Below, piece by piece: positions 26,488 to 36,132 of a stretch of 44,036 bases of DNA. Both the position numbers and the translations under genes were made by a program. The stretch is from Bacteroidota bacterium (GTDB lineage: Bacteria > Bacteroidota > Bacteroidia > Chitinophagales > Chitinophagaceae): contig JABDHF010000016.1 in assembly GCA_013285595.1 (NCBI GenBank), positions 1-44,036 on the forward strand, given 5' to 3'. Below the pieces are notes generated by a model. The model saw only the letters and a program-made list of their open reading frames with translations. It did no database searches and had not been told where the DNA came from. The stretch's first letter is position 1. The number at the start of each line of letters is the position of its first letter.

Positions 26488-26521
26488 ATCCTAATTCCCA
26501 ATTCCTAATCCCAAATTCCAA
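26484..26521. repeat. GGAATTN heptamer repeats, arm B (mreB-mreC spacer)
   Basis: On the minus strand the units read GGAATTT, GGGATTA, GGAATTG, GGAATTA, GGATT: tandem seven-base repeats, better preserved than arm A and inverted relative to it. The arm directly follows the mreB stop codon. Confidence 0.75.
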
Positions 26522-27553
26522 CTACTTCATCAAAAACGGCATCCTGGCAATGTTTTTCAGTGCCATGCCAGTACCTCTTACCACCGCACGCAGCGGATCG
26601 TCTGCTACATGTACCGGTAATTTTATCTTGTGCGAAATACGCTTGTCCAGCCCGCGCAGCAATGCTCCACCACCGGTGAGGTACAAGCCGCGCCTGTAAA
26701 TATCGGCAGCAAGCTCAGGTGGCGTGCTCTCCAGGGCTTTCAGTATCGCCTCTTCTATTTTGAAGATAGATTTATCCAGCGCTTCTGCCACTTCCTGGTA
26801 AGTAACCATGATCTGCTTAGGTATGCCTGTTACCAGGTCACGGCCGTTTACAGCTATATCATCGGGTGGGTTATCCAGTTCTTTAAGCGCAGAGCCTACA
26901 TGTATCTTTATCTGCTCGGCAGTACGCTCACCTATCATAAGGCTGTGGTAGCGGCGCATGGCCTCCATAATATCACCGGTAAACTCATCGCCCGCAATAC
27001 GTATGGACTGGTCGCAAACTATACCTGCCAGCGCTATAACCGAGATGCCCGTGGTACCACCGCCTATATCTATGATCATGTTGCCCGTAGGCTCTTCTAC
27101 ATCTATACCTATACCCAGGGCTGCTGCCATTGGCTCATGTATCATGTACACTTCCTTGGCGCCAGCCTGCTCTGCTGAGTCGCGCACCGCACGTTTTTCC
27201 ACCTCCGTAATGCTCGATGGTATACATATTACCATGCGCCAGCTTGGCGGGAACATCGGCTTCTTAGGGTAAACGAGCTTTATCATTTCCCTCAGCATAC
27301 CTTCTGCGGCATTAAAGTCGGCTATTACACCATCTTTCAGTGGGCGAATGGTTTTGAGGTTCTCATGCGTTTTTTCGTGCATCATCATAGCCTTTTTACC
27401 TACAGCCACTATCTTATTTGTGGTGCGGTCTATAGCTACTATCGATGGTTCGTCCACTACTACCTGGTCGTTATGTATAATTAATGTATTGGCAGTGCCA
27501 AGATCTATTGCGATTTCCTGTGTCAGAAATTTAAAAAACCCTAAAAAACTCAT
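26522..27553 (-). CDS. mreB: Rod-shape-determining actin-like protein MreB
   Basis: A 343-residue MreB. EIAIDLGTANTLI is phosphate-binding loop 1, IVAIDRTTNKIVAVG follows, and GNMIIDIGGGTTGISVIAL is phosphate loop 2. LTGGGALLRGLDKRI is the adenosine motif. Filaments of MreB on the inner membrane guide lateral wall synthesis. The first gene of mreBCD and the most highly conserved. Upstream is a 397-base spacer shared with carB; the closest -7-like box (CACTTTTG on the minus strand, near 27583) deviates at the first base. Confidence 0.98.
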   Translation of the reverse strand: MSFLGFFKFLTQEIAIDLGTANTLIIHNDQVVVDEPSIVAIDRTTNKIVAVGKKAMMMHEKTHENLKTIRPLKDGVIADFNAAEGMLREMIKLVYPKKPMFPPSWRMVICIPSSITEVEKRAVRDSAEQAGAKEVYMIHEPMAAALGIGIDVEEPTGNMIIDIGGGTTGISVIALAGIVCDQSIRIAGDEFTGDIMEAMRRYHSLMIGERTAEQIKIHVGSALKELDNPPDDIAVNGRDLVTGIPKQIMVTYQEVAEALDKSIFKIEEAILKALESTPPELAADIYRRGLYLTGGGALLRGLDKRISHKIKLPVHVADDPLRAVVRGTGMALKNIARMPFLMK

Positions 27554-27870
27554 TATGGCAAATTATTTTTTTATAGTAACGCAAAAGTGCGAAAAAAGTA
27601 ATACAGTTAGGATAAGTTTTACCCTGAGGCGACAAAATTATGTAAATAATTATCCCCAAGCCTTAAATAATAACGCATGCTCATAAAATGTCAATTAACT
27701 GACTTTTCTCAAAAACTATTTTTAGCCTCTTTACGTGTGATAGGCACACAGTATCAATCACCTGTGATTTAAAAGGATATAATAAAAACAGATTTGGGCT
27801 GTATTGCAGGTATTAAGAATAATTAATGGCGTGGTTAAAATATTTCGTGTGCCCGAATTCCATTTTTCTT

Positions 27871-27878
27871 TACTTTTG
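27871..27878 (+). promoter_or_regulatory. Candidate -7 box for carB
   Basis: TACTTTTG fits TAnnTTTG. It lies 72 bases before the carB ATG and just before the leader hairpin, so the transcript would begin close to or at the hairpin. Confidence 0.45.
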
Positions 27879-27882
27879 CGCC

Positions 27883-27904
27883 TCGGGCGCGGAGCCCGAT
27901 TTTT
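27883..27904 (+). promoter_or_regulatory. Candidate transcription attenuator in the carB leader
   Basis: TCGGGC, loop GCGGA, GCCCGA, then TTTTT: an intrinsic-terminator shape inside the 5' leader, 46 bases before the start codon. A mutually exclusive antiterminator was not identified. Confidence 0.45.
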
Positions 27905-27950
27905 ACATCTGCTCATCGCGCCTCTTTTTTTACTTTTTTATTTCTTTTAG

Positions 27951-30878
27951 ATGCCGCGCGATCTTTCTATTAAAAGTGTTTTAATTATTGGTTCTGGCCC
28001 CATCGTTATAGGGCAGGCCTGCGAATTTGACTATTCCGGCTCACAAGCTGCCAGGAGTCTGAGGGAAGAAGGGGTGAAGGTGATCCTCATCAACTCTAAT
28101 CCTGCTACTATTATGACCGACCCTATAATGGCCGACAGGGTATACCTGCTGCCACTGACAGTGGAAAGCATAGAGCAGGTACTGGAAGAAAATGACATTG
28201 ATGCCGTATTACCAACCATGGGCGGCCAAACGGCGCTCAACCTTGCCAAAGAAGCCGATGAGCTGGGAGTATGGGAGCGTTTTAACGTGAGGCTTATAGG
28301 TGTAGACATCAAAGCTATAGACAAGGCCGAAGACCGCGAGCTGTTCCGTAAATGGATGATACAGCTGGGCGTGCCTGTGGCAAAAGCCAAAACAGCAAAC
28401 TCTTTGCTGGAAGGTAAAGAATTTGCACAAGAACTACAGACTATAGACACAACTGCACCTGTTGCCGGGGCACATGCTGCACCAAGCTCAAATGTTTCCT
28501 ACTCGGGTTTTCAGCCGGTGGTTATCCGCCCGTCTTTCACCCTTGGCGGAACCGGTGGAGGTATCGTATTTCATAAAGAAGATCTTGATGCGGCATTAGA
28601 ACGTGGCCTCCAGGCATCACCAATGCACGAAGTGCTGGTAGAGCAGGCGGTGATGGGCTGGAAAGAATTTGAGCTGGAACTGCTGCGGGATATGAATGAT
28701 AACGTAGTCATCATTTGTACTGTAGAGAACTTTGACCCGATGGGTATACATACTGGCGACAGCATTACTGTTGCGCCTGCTATGACACTGAGCGATACGG
28801 CATTCCAGCTGATGAGGAATACCGCCATTATGATGATGCGCGACCTGGGCAACTTTGCCGGGGGCTGTAATGTCCAGTTTGCTTTAAACCCCGAAACTGA
28901 AGAAATTATAGCTATTGAGATAAACCCCCGCGTAAGCCGCTCATCAGCCCTTGCATCTAAGGCTACCGGATACCCTATAGCCAAGATAGCCGCTAAGCTG
29001 GCTATAGGCTATGCGCTTGATGAACTGAAGAACCAGATCACCCAAACAACCTCTGCATACTTTGAACCGGCGCTCGACTATGTGATCGTAAAAATGCCAC
29101 GCTGGAACTTTGATAAATTCAAGGGCGCAGACGATACTTTAGGACTGCAAATGAAATCGGTAGGTGAGGTGATGGCCATAGGCCGTACGTTCCCTGAGGC
29201 ATTGCAAAAGGCTTGTCAGAGCCTGGAGAATAATGCTACGGGCTTATCCTTCATCAGTACCAGCCGTATGCGGCCTGAGGAGTTGATAGACTCGCTTAAA
29301 AGGCCTACCTGGGACCGCATTTTCCGCATTAAGGAAGCTATGGCTGCAGGCGTTTCTATAAAGACCATTCGTGAACTTACACAAATAGACCGTTGGTTCC
29401 TGTACCAGATACAGGACATAGTGAACCTGGAAGTAGAGATACGCAAATACAAGCATCTTAATAAAATACCTGCTGAACTGATGAGCCAGGCAAAGCAAAT
29501 GGGCTTTGGCGATGAGCAGATAGCAGATCTTGTCAATGACTGCACAGGCGAAGAGGTTTATGAATACAGGAAAGCGCTAGGAATAACCCGCGTATTTAAA
29601 ATGGTGGATACCTGCAGCGCAGAGTTTGCTGCTAAAACGCCGTATTACTACAGCACCTTTGAGCCATCTTCTTCGCAGGCATCAAAAGATGCCGGCGTAA
29701 TGTCGAACGAAAGCAGCAGATCGGGCAAGAAAAAGATCATTGTACTTGGTTCAGGCCCTAACCGCATCGGGCAGGGTATTGAGTTCGATTACTGCTGCAC
29801 TCATGGGTTGATCGCAATACGCGAAGCCGGCTATGAATCTATAATGGTGAACTGCAATCCGGAAACAGTATCTACCGACTTTGATATAGCAGACAAGCTG
29901 TACTTCGAACCCGTTTACTGGGAGCACCTGTGGGAGATCATAGAGCATGAACAGCCAGATGGCGTGATAGTGCAGCTGGGCGGACAAACCGCGCTGAAGC
30001 TTGCAAAGCGCCTGCACGAAAAGGGCATAAAAATAATAGGCACCTCGTTTGACAATATGGATATTGCCGAAGACCGTGGCCGCTTTAGCGATACGCTGAA
30101 AGAGCTCGGCATTCCTTATCCTAACTATGGAACTGCTTATACAACTGATGATGCTATAGAAGTGGCTAAACAGGTTGGCTATCCAGTGCTGGTTCGTCCT
30201 TCGTATGTACTAGGGGGGCAGCGCATGCGAATAGTGATCAATGACGAAGACCTGGAGAAAAGTGTGATCAGCCTGCTCAAACACCTGCCGGGTAATAAAA
30301 TACTCATAGACCACTTCCTGGACCGCTGCCAGGAAGCAGAGATAGATGCTATTTGCGATGGTGAAACAGTACACATTATGGGTATTATGGAGCACATAGA
30401 GCCGGCAGGTATTCATAGTGGCGACAGCCATGCGCTGCTGCCGGCTTTTAATCTGACTCCGCTGATAGTGGACGAGATGGCCGATATAGCCAAAAAGATA
30501 GCACTTCGCCTGAACGTAAGGGGCCTGATAAATATACAGTACGCCATAAAAGATGGCAAAGTGTTTGTGATAGAAGCCAACCCACGCGCCAGCCGCACTA
30601 CACCGTTTATTGCAAAGGCTTACGGCATACCTTACCTCAACATTGCTACCAAAGTAATGCTGGGCGAATTAAAACTAAAGGACTTGAAACTGGTACAAAA
30701 GCTCGATGGCTTTGCGGTGAAAGAACCAATATTCAGCTTCAATAAATTTCCGAATGTAAATAAAGAGCTCGGCCCGGAAATGAAGAGCACCGGCGAAGCC
30801 ATACGCTTTATAAAAAACCTGCGCGACCCATGGTTCAGGCAGCTTTATAAGGAGCGCAGCATGCACCTGAGCAAGTAA
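27951..30878 (+). CDS. carB: Carbamoyl-phosphate synthase large subunit (no C-terminal regulatory domain)
   Basis: A 975-residue CarB, which makes carbamoyl phosphate from bicarbonate, ammonia from the small subunit, and two ATP, feeding pyrimidine and arginine synthesis. The two homologous ATP-grasp halves are plain: first half [20 protein letters not shown] and [14 protein letters not shown]; second half [20 protein letters not shown] and [35 protein letters not shown] closes the second. The chain ends [11 protein letters not shown], so the MGS-like allosteric domain of about 130 residues found in E. coli (1073) is absent, as in many Bacteroidota. Two short linkers (near residues 168-190 and 573-595) look poorly conserved. 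carA is not adjacent. Confidence 0.97.
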   Translation: MPRDLSIKSVLIIGSGPIVIGQACEFDYSGSQAARSLREEGVKVILINSNPATIMTDPIMADRVYLLPLTVESIEQVLEENDIDAVLPTMGGQTALNLAKEADELGVWERFNVRLIGVDIKAIDKAEDRELFRKWMIQLGVPVAKAKTANSLLEGKEFAQELQTIDTTAPVAGAHAAPSSNVSYSGFQPVVIRPSFTLGGTGGGIVFHKEDLDAALERGLQASPMHEVLVEQAVMGWKEFELELLRDMNDNVVIICTVENFDPMGIHTGDSITVAPAMTLSDTAFQLMRNTAIMMMRDLGNFAGGCNVQFALNPETEEIIAIEINPRVSRSSALASKATGYPIAKIAAKLAIGYALDELKNQITQTTSAYFEPALDYVIVKMPRWNFDKFKGADDTLGLQMKSVGEVMAIGRTFPEALQKACQSLENNATGLSFISTSRMRPEELIDSLKRPTWDRIFRIKEAMAAGVSIKTIRELTQIDRWFLYQIQDIVNLEVEIRKYKHLNKIPAELMSQAKQMGFGDEQIADLVNDCTGEEVYEYRKALGITRVFKMVDTCSAEFAAKTPYYYSTFEPSSSQASKDAGVMSNESSRSGKKKIIVLGSGPNRIGQGIEFDYCCTHGLIAIREAGYESIMVNCNPETVSTDFDIADKLYFEPVYWEHLWEIIEHEQPDGVIVQLGGQTALKLAKRLHEKGIKIIGTSFDNMDIAEDRGRFSDTLKELGIPYPNYGTAYTTDDAIEVAKQVGYPVLVRPSYVLGGQRMRIVINDEDLEKSVISLLKHLPGNKILIDHFLDRCQEAEIDAICDGETVHIMGIMEHIEPAGIHSGDSHALLPAFNLTPLIVDEMADIAKKIALRLNVRGLINIQYAIKDGKVFVIEANPRASRTTPFIAKAYGIPYLNIATKVMLGELKLKDLKLVQKLDGFAVKEPIFSFNKFPNVNKELGPEMKSTGEAIRFIKNLRDPWFRQLYKERSMHLSK

Positions 30879-30900
30879 AGGTTAAAATGTATTTTTTGAA

Positions 30901-30928
30901 GGCTGCCCATACCCGGCAGCCTTTTTTT
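30901..30928 (+). terminator. Intrinsic terminator after carB
   Basis: GGCTGCC, loop CATACCC, GGCAGCC followed by seven T. It begins 22 bases after the carB stop. Confidence 0.92.
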
Positions 30929-30962
30929 GCAGTATATTGTAGCAGATCATTTACTTTTACCT

Positions 30963-32399
30963 ATGCTGCCCGTGGATGCTAACCAGCGCCATTTAAAAAC
31001 GATCGCCTATGTGGCTTTTGCCGGTATGGGCGCTCTATTTATTTTAGGTATTATTTTCTATAAAGAGCGGGTTTTGTTTGCTGACGCCTCTTATGTAGTC
31101 TTCAATATCATCAATAGCAAAAGCATGATGATACAGGAGAAAAGGTATGGATCATTCATCACCCAAATGTTTCCCTACCTGGGCCAGAAATTTCATTTGC
31201 CTTTAAGGTCTATACTGGTGCTTTATGGTATCAGCTTCCACTTATTTTTCCTGTCTGTTTCCGCGACACTTGTGTTTGGGCTTAAACAATATTATATGGC
31301 GATACTCATGTCGCTGTATTATTTCCTGTTCTTTAGCGAATCGTTTATCTGGGTCAATGAAATAGCCCAGGGTACTGCCTGGATGTTTTTATTGCTAGCT
31401 GTCCTGCTCTACCTGGGAAAAAAGAAAGTAAACTTCTTCTTGCAGTTGCTGCTGTTGATACCGCTGTCTATTCTTACCATTTTCACTCATTTCATAGTAA
31501 TAATGCCATTAGGTTTTCTACTGGTATATCTTATCCTGGAAAAGAATATCTGGCCATTTTCTACAACGAAAACAATATTGCTTGGCAGCATTTTGATGCT
31601 TGTTATGATAATAAAATTTGCCAGTACAAATACATCATACGATACTGAACGGCTACAGTGGATTACCAATTTTTCGTTGCACGATGTTATCAATTCATTT
31701 CAAACACCGGTGGTGCAGACCTTTTTAGGCCGCTGTATTACTAATTACTGGCTGGGTATGTTAGTTTTCATTGTGAGCATTGCATCGCTCTTATTGAATA
31801 GAAAGAGAATACAAGCATTATGGACCCTTATATCCACGGTTGGGTACATAGTAATCATGGGGCTTGCTTACAGAGATCTTGATGCCAATGCCCAACTACT
31901 CCATATAGAAAGTGAATGGTCTTGCATTGCAATAATTATCGCAACCCCTTTTGTTCTTACATTCTTGCCGGGGCTAAAAGCGCTAATCGCAGCAGGCATC
32001 CTTTCTGTGATATTTATTATCCGCCTGGCATACATTATTACATTTATAATGCCCTTTAGGGTCCGCAATATTGTGGAAGAACAAATACTTACACAAATGA
32101 AAAATAAGGGGATCACAAAACTGGCTTTGTATAATGATCCGCATCTTATGACGCTCTTCCGGTTACCATGGGCTTTATCTTACGAAACAATAATGGCCTC
32201 TGCAATTGATGACTATAAACCGCAGCTTACGTTCTTCTTTATAAATCCTAACGATAAAGATTTAATGGAAAAGACAAAAGCCACAAAGGGGGTTTATGAT
32301 GCATGGAATATGGTACCGGCCAACAACCTGGATAAGGAATATTTCAGCATTGATACAGGGTCATACAGAATAATGTCCTACACGGATTTTTTGAAATAG
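30963..32399 (+). CDS. Polytopic membrane protein of unknown function
   Basis: The open frame extends back to a TTG at 30927, but that lies inside the carB terminator; I choose ATG 30963 (478 residues, MLPVDANQRHLKTIAYVAFA). About eleven hydrophobic segments, e.g. GALFILGIIFYKE, IPLSILTIFTHFIVIMPLGF, LLNRKRIQALWTLISTVGYI. The first loop after TM1 (VLFADASYVVFNI) has an Asp in the position used by GT-C transferases, so the fold may be shared with the genes at 7.6-10.3 kb, but sequence similarity is low. C-terminal soluble part (about 370-478) ends GSYRIMSYTDFLK. A TACTTTTA element just before the start may be its promoter. Single gene. Confidence 0.7.
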   Translation: MLPVDANQRHLKTIAYVAFAGMGALFILGIIFYKERVLFADASYVVFNIINSKSMMIQEKRYGSFITQMFPYLGQKFHLPLRSILVLYGISFHLFFLSVSATLVFGLKQYYMAILMSLYYFLFFSESFIWVNEIAQGTAWMFLLLAVLLYLGKKKVNFFLQLLLLIPLSILTIFTHFIVIMPLGFLLVYLILEKNIWPFSTTKTILLGSILMLVMIIKFASTNTSYDTERLQWITNFSLHDVINSFQTPVVQTFLGRCITNYWLGMLVFIVSIASLLLNRKRIQALWTLISTVGYIVIMGLAYRDLDANAQLLHIESEWSCIAIIIATPFVLTFLPGLKALIAAGILSVIFIIRLAYIITFIMPFRVRNIVEEQILTQMKNKGITKLALYNDPHLMTLFRLPWALSYETIMASAIDDYKPQLTFFFINPNDKDLMEKTKATKGVYDAWNMVPANNLDKEYFSIDTGSYRIMSYTDFLK

Positions 32400-32499
32400 A
32401 CTTTAGTAATTTATCGTTCGCATTGGCCTAAACATAACGATATTTCTTCCTGGTAATATCTATACTTCCATTGACAACATATGAAAAAATAGACGCTTT

Positions 32500-34902
32500 T
32501 TAATTCCTCAACGGCTTCCCCGTAGTCAATATACTCTGCAATCTTTCCAGCGTTTTCTTCTGCCCGCAGAGGCTCAGAAATGCTTCGCGCTCCAGGTCCA
32601 GCAGGTATTGCTCACTCACTAAGCTTTCGGCAGTGAGGTCACCGCCACACATTACGTGCGCCAGCTTTTCAGCTATCAGTTTATCATAGTCGGAGATGTA
32701 GTTGCCACGCCACATGCCATGTATGCCGGAGAGCAATCCGCCCATGCCGCCACGGCCCTGCACTTTAATATCATTCCGTGCCACGGGTTGTGTGTAGCCT
32801 CGTTCTGCCATCATCAGCACATTGCGCTTGGCATCGGCTATGCGCCTGTCGGGATTAATAGAGATATGGTCGTAGCCTTTCCTGAACACAAAATTATCAA
32901 ACGCCTCATGCGCAGAGGTAGATACCTTTGCCGTGCCTATATTGATAAATAGTTGCTGCAGATAGTTAACCTCAATGTCCTCTTTTATGTTACGGTCACC
33001 GGCGCGCAGGGCCATTTCTTTGCTGCCACCGCCGCCGGGTATCAGGCCTACGCCTACTTCTACCAGGCCTATATAAGTTTCTGCTGCCGCCTGTACAGCA
33101 TCGGCATGCAGGCACATTTCGCAGCCACCACCCAGTGTTAATCCATGTGGCGCTACTATTACCGGTATACTGCTATACCTGAGCCGCATGGTAGTTTGCT
33201 GAAACTGGCGCACGGCCATATCCAGCTCATCAAAATCCTGCTCGGCAGCAAACATGAATATCAAACCAACATTTGCCCCTGCGCTGAAGTTAGCGCCACC
33301 ATTAGCTATCACCAGCCCTTTATATTTTTCCTCTGCTATTGCTACAGACTTTTGTACGCCTTCCAGCACCTCGCCACCTACAGTATTCATTTTGGTATTC
33401 CAGCGTAGCGCTACCACATCGTCGCCTATATCATATAGTTTACACGCACTATTTTTCCATACTACCTTTTCGTCCAGGTGCTCCAGTAATATAAATGCGC
33501 CCATGCCGGGTATAGGCTGGTATATTTGTGTACGGATGTCGTAATACTTCCGTTGGCCATTCTCTGTTTTATAGAAGGTGGTAAACCCTTTTTCCAGCAT
33601 CTGCGCTACCCATGGCGCGGCTTCAAAGCCGTCGGCCTTCATTTGCTCCAGCACCTTCTGCACACCCAGTGCATCCCAGCTTTCAAAAGCCCCTATTTCC
33701 CAGCCAAAGCCTGCTTTGAGGCCATCGTCTATTTTATACAGTTCGTCAGCTATTTCCGGTATGCGGTGCGATACATACGCAAACAGCATGTGGTGGAAAA
33801 GCCTATAAAACTCACCGGCCTTATCGGTGCCGGCATACAATACTTTGAGTCGTTGTGTAAGGTCATCCACCGGTTTAGCAGCATCAATAGTTGCAAACTT
33901 AGTTTTGACCTTAGGGCCATACTCCATGGTCTCCAGATTAAGCGTCAGTATGTCCGACTTGCCTTTTTCATCCTTAATTTTTTTATAAAAGCCTTGCCCC
34001 GTCTTATCTCCCAGCCATTTATTTTCCACCATCTTCTCGAGGAATGGAGGTAGTTTAAAGATCTCTATAGCCTCATCATCAGTCACATTCGCAGGCAGGT
34101 CTTTAGCTACATGTACCAGCGTATCAAGCCCTACCACATCGCCCGTGCGGAAGGTTGCAGACTTGGGCCTGCCGAGTACCGGGCCGGTAAGTGTGTCCAC
34201 CTCATCGACATTAAGGCCCAGTTGCTGCATGGCTTTGAACACCGCCATAAAGCCAAACACACCAACACGATTTGCTATAAACGCAGGCGTGTCTTTGCAC
34301 AACACCGTTGTCTTCCCCAGGAACCTGTCGCCATAATCCATCAGGAAATCAATAACCTCAGGTTTCGTTTTAGGATCGGGTATTATTTCGAGTAAACGGA
34401 GGTAGCGCGGCGGGTTGAAAAAGTGAGTACCACAAAAGTTTTGCTGAAAATCTTCACTTCTACCTTCACTCATCAGGTGTATAGGTATGCCCGATGTGTT
34501 AGTAGTAACCAGTGTCCCCGGCTTGCGGTATTTCTCTACCTGGTCAAATATCTTTTGCTTTATATCCAGCCGCTCTACGACCACTTCTATTATCCAGTCT
34601 GCATCTTTTATCTTAGGCAGGTCGTCATCTATGTTGCCGGTCGTTATGTGGCTCACCACAGCCTTGGTGTATACTGCCGATGGTTTGCTTTTCAGGGTTG
34701 CCTGCATGGCATCGTTCACTATCCGGTTGCGTACCTGCTTGCTGTCCAGTGTCAGGCCTTTGGCCATTTCTGCATCATTAAGAGCAGGCGGCACAATATC
34801 GAGCAGCAATACCTGCACGCCAATGCCTGCAAAATGACACGCAATGCGCGAGCCCATAACACCAGACCCTATAACAGCAACTTTACGGATAGTTCTTTTC
34901 AT
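32500..34902 (-). CDS. 3-hydroxyacyl-CoA dehydrogenase / enoyl-CoA hydratase fusion
   Basis: An 800-residue beta-oxidation enzyme; I start at MKRTIRKVAVIGSGVMG (34902) rather than the longer frame. The N-terminal NAD domain has VIGSGVMGSRIACHFAG (GxGxxG), then the dehydrogenase C-domains with FCGTHFFNPPRYLRLLEIIP and GQGFYKK. The crotonase part is at about residues 480-690, with oxyanion-type motifs ANGGANFSAGANVGLI and GGGCEMCLHADAV, and IGLVEVGVGLIPGGGG carrying the catalytic Glu region. This order (dehydrogenase first) is the reverse of E. coli FadB/FadJ and is common in Bacteroidota and other phyla. It oxidises fatty acyl-CoA in two consecutive steps. The thiolase partner is not in the window. 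Confidence 0.95.
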   Translation of the reverse strand: MKRTIRKVAVIGSGVMGSRIACHFAGIGVQVLLLDIVPPALNDAEMAKGLTLDSKQVRNRIVNDAMQATLKSKPSAVYTKAVVSHITTGNIDDDLPKIKDADWIIEVVVERLDIKQKIFDQVEKYRKPGTLVTTNTSGIPIHLMSEGRSEDFQQNFCGTHFFNPPRYLRLLEIIPDPKTKPEVIDFLMDYGDRFLGKTTVLCKDTPAFIANRVGVFGFMAVFKAMQQLGLNVDEVDTLTGPVLGRPKSATFRTGDVVGLDTLVHVAKDLPANVTDDEAIEIFKLPPFLEKMVENKWLGDKTGQGFYKKIKDEKGKSDILTLNLETMEYGPKVKTKFATIDAAKPVDDLTQRLKVLYAGTDKAGEFYRLFHHMLFAYVSHRIPEIADELYKIDDGLKAGFGWEIGAFESWDALGVQKVLEQMKADGFEAAPWVAQMLEKGFTTFYKTENGQRKYYDIRTQIYQPIPGMGAFILLEHLDEKVVWKNSACKLYDIGDDVVALRWNTKMNTVGGEVLEGVQKSVAIAEEKYKGLVIANGGANFSAGANVGLIFMFAAEQDFDELDMAVRQFQQTTMRLRYSSIPVIVAPHGLTLGGGCEMCLHADAVQAAAETYIGLVEVGVGLIPGGGGSKEMALRAGDRNIKEDIEVNYLQQLFINIGTAKVSTSAHEAFDNFVFRKGYDHISINPDRRIADAKRNVLMMAERGYTQPVARNDIKVQGRGGMGGLLSGIHGMWRGNYISDYDKLIAEKLAHVMCGGDLTAESLVSEQYLLDLEREAFLSLCGQKKTLERLQSILTTGKPLRN

Positions 34903-34993
34903 ACAAAACAACTTTAGCCACACAATTTATTGAAAAATAAACCAGCAATCTTTATCAGCCGATAAATCTTAACAATAAACACACTGGGCAAAA

Positions 34994-35035
34994 AACAAAG
35001 CCCGGTCTTCGTCAATGCGAAAACCGGGCTTTGTT
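34994..35035 (-). terminator. Intrinsic terminator after the cytochrome c gene
   Basis: Long hairpin with arms AACAAAGCCCGGT and ACCGGGCTTTGTT extended by TTCG/CGAA pairs across one mismatch, loop about 6 bases. On the minus strand the stem is followed by TTTTTTG. It ends the gene at 35048-36043. Confidence 0.9.
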
Positions 35036-35047
35036 AAGGTATTAAAA

Positions 35048-36043
35048 CTACTTTTTTGCCACCTCACTCGTTGGGGTAAACTTCACCACAGAATTTTGTA
35101 TGGGTGGTATGCTGTGAATGTAGGCATATATGGCTATCAGGTCCTGGTCGGTCATATGCGCATAGCTTGTCCAGGGCATTATGGTGTTAAATTGTCCGCT
35201 GCTTATAGTGGGCGATTTGTAATTAGAATCCGCATAACTTTTAAAACGTGCCACAAACGCTTCCTGCGTCCAGCTACCGATACCGGTGGTTATATCAGAA
35301 GTGATATTTGCCGACCTGAGAATAGAACCATCAGGCATCTGAAACTCCCGCCCGCCGCTGAAAGCAAGCTCCGGAATTATCTGCCCGTGTTTGTCCTTGG
35401 TATGACATTCTATACATCCGGTCGCGTTTACCATGTAAGCGCCATACGCGCGGATGTTCGATGGTTCTGGCCGCTTGCCCGGTGTTGCCTTTACTGGTAT
35501 GGTGTTCATAATAATATTCATGGGGAACTCGGCAATTGACGGCTTTACTTCATTATGAATAGTGGGCAGTGTGCGTATGTAAGCAATGATGCTGTAAATA
35601 TCTTCGGGATCCATTTTGCCATAGTGGCTATAGATCATAATAGGGAAAATTGCCTTTCCTTCTTTATTCACCCCTGTAGTAATGATACGGTAAAGCTCCC
35701 CATCTGTATAGCGGGCTATACCTTCAGGGGTGATGTTTTTGGCATAGAACGCGCCAGGAAAGCCCACTTTCTGATCAAACTCTTCGCCACCTTTACCTAA
35801 AGACCCGTTTACTACCGGCCCGGCAAACTTAGTCCAGTCGCGCTCGGAGTGACAATTGAGACATAAAGTGACATTATTGGCCAGGTATTTTCCTCGCTCT
35901 ATACGCTCAGGGGTGCGCTCCACTTTAAGCTCCGAAGCTGGGCCTACATTTGGTAATGCCGTTTTCACATAGCCTATCAGCCCACCTACTATAACCACCA
36001 GGAAAATAACGATGTACCCTACTATCTTTAATGCTTTCTTCAT
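35048..36043 (-). CDS. Membrane-anchored dihaem cytochrome c
   Basis: A 331-residue protein with the start placed at MKKALKIVGYIVIFLVVIVG (36043); the longer frame adds an unlikely extension. The N-terminal helix anchors it to the inner membrane, facing the periplasm. Two haem c sites are visible: CLNCH (residues 61-65) and CIECH in ATGCIECHTKDKHG (around 205). Candidate axial Met residues follow in IFPIMIYSHYGKM and TIMPWTSYAHM. Two homologous cytochrome c halves with the DLIAIYAYIHSIPP end pattern fit the family of two-domain cytochromes related to sorbitol/alcohol dehydrogenase cytochrome subunits. The partner oxidoreductase is not nearby. It likely passes electrons to a terminal oxidase. 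Confidence 0.93.
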   Translation of the reverse strand: MKKALKIVGYIVIFLVVIVGGLIGYVKTALPNVGPASELKVERTPERIERGKYLANNVTLCLNCHSERDWTKFAGPVVNGSLGKGGEEFDQKVGFPGAFYAKNITPEGIARYTDGELYRIITTGVNKEGKAIFPIMIYSHYGKMDPEDIYSIIAYIRTLPTIHNEVKPSIAEFPMNIIMNTIPVKATPGKRPEPSNIRAYGAYMVNATGCIECHTKDKHGQIIPELAFSGGREFQMPDGSILRSANITSDITTGIGSWTQEAFVARFKSYADSNYKSPTISSGQFNTIMPWTSYAHMTDQDLIAIYAYIHSIPPIQNSVVKFTPTSEVAKK

Positions 36044-36132
36044 TTTGGGGATGTTTTGGTTAGAACGACTGAAAAATAGAAAAAACCCATATATAAAAAT
36101 AAGATTCCTGAACATTTTTTCAAGAAGGGACC

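Larger units (their letters stand above)
27554..27950. other. Divergent mreB/carB intergenic region
   Basis: 397 bases without a gene. The mreB side is AT-rich. It holds a short dyad AATCAC-CT-GTGATT at 27756-27769, the carB -7 box at 27871-27878 and the leader hairpin at 27883-27904. Nothing else recognisable. Confidence 0.6.

Noticed and set aside
26361-26521. CRISPR-like array from the GGAATTN repeats
   Set aside because: Units are seven bases, degenerate, with no spacers of constant length and no cas genes.
30927-30962. TTG start for the membrane protein after carB
   Set aside because: It lies in the T run of the carB terminator; ATG 30963 is more likely.
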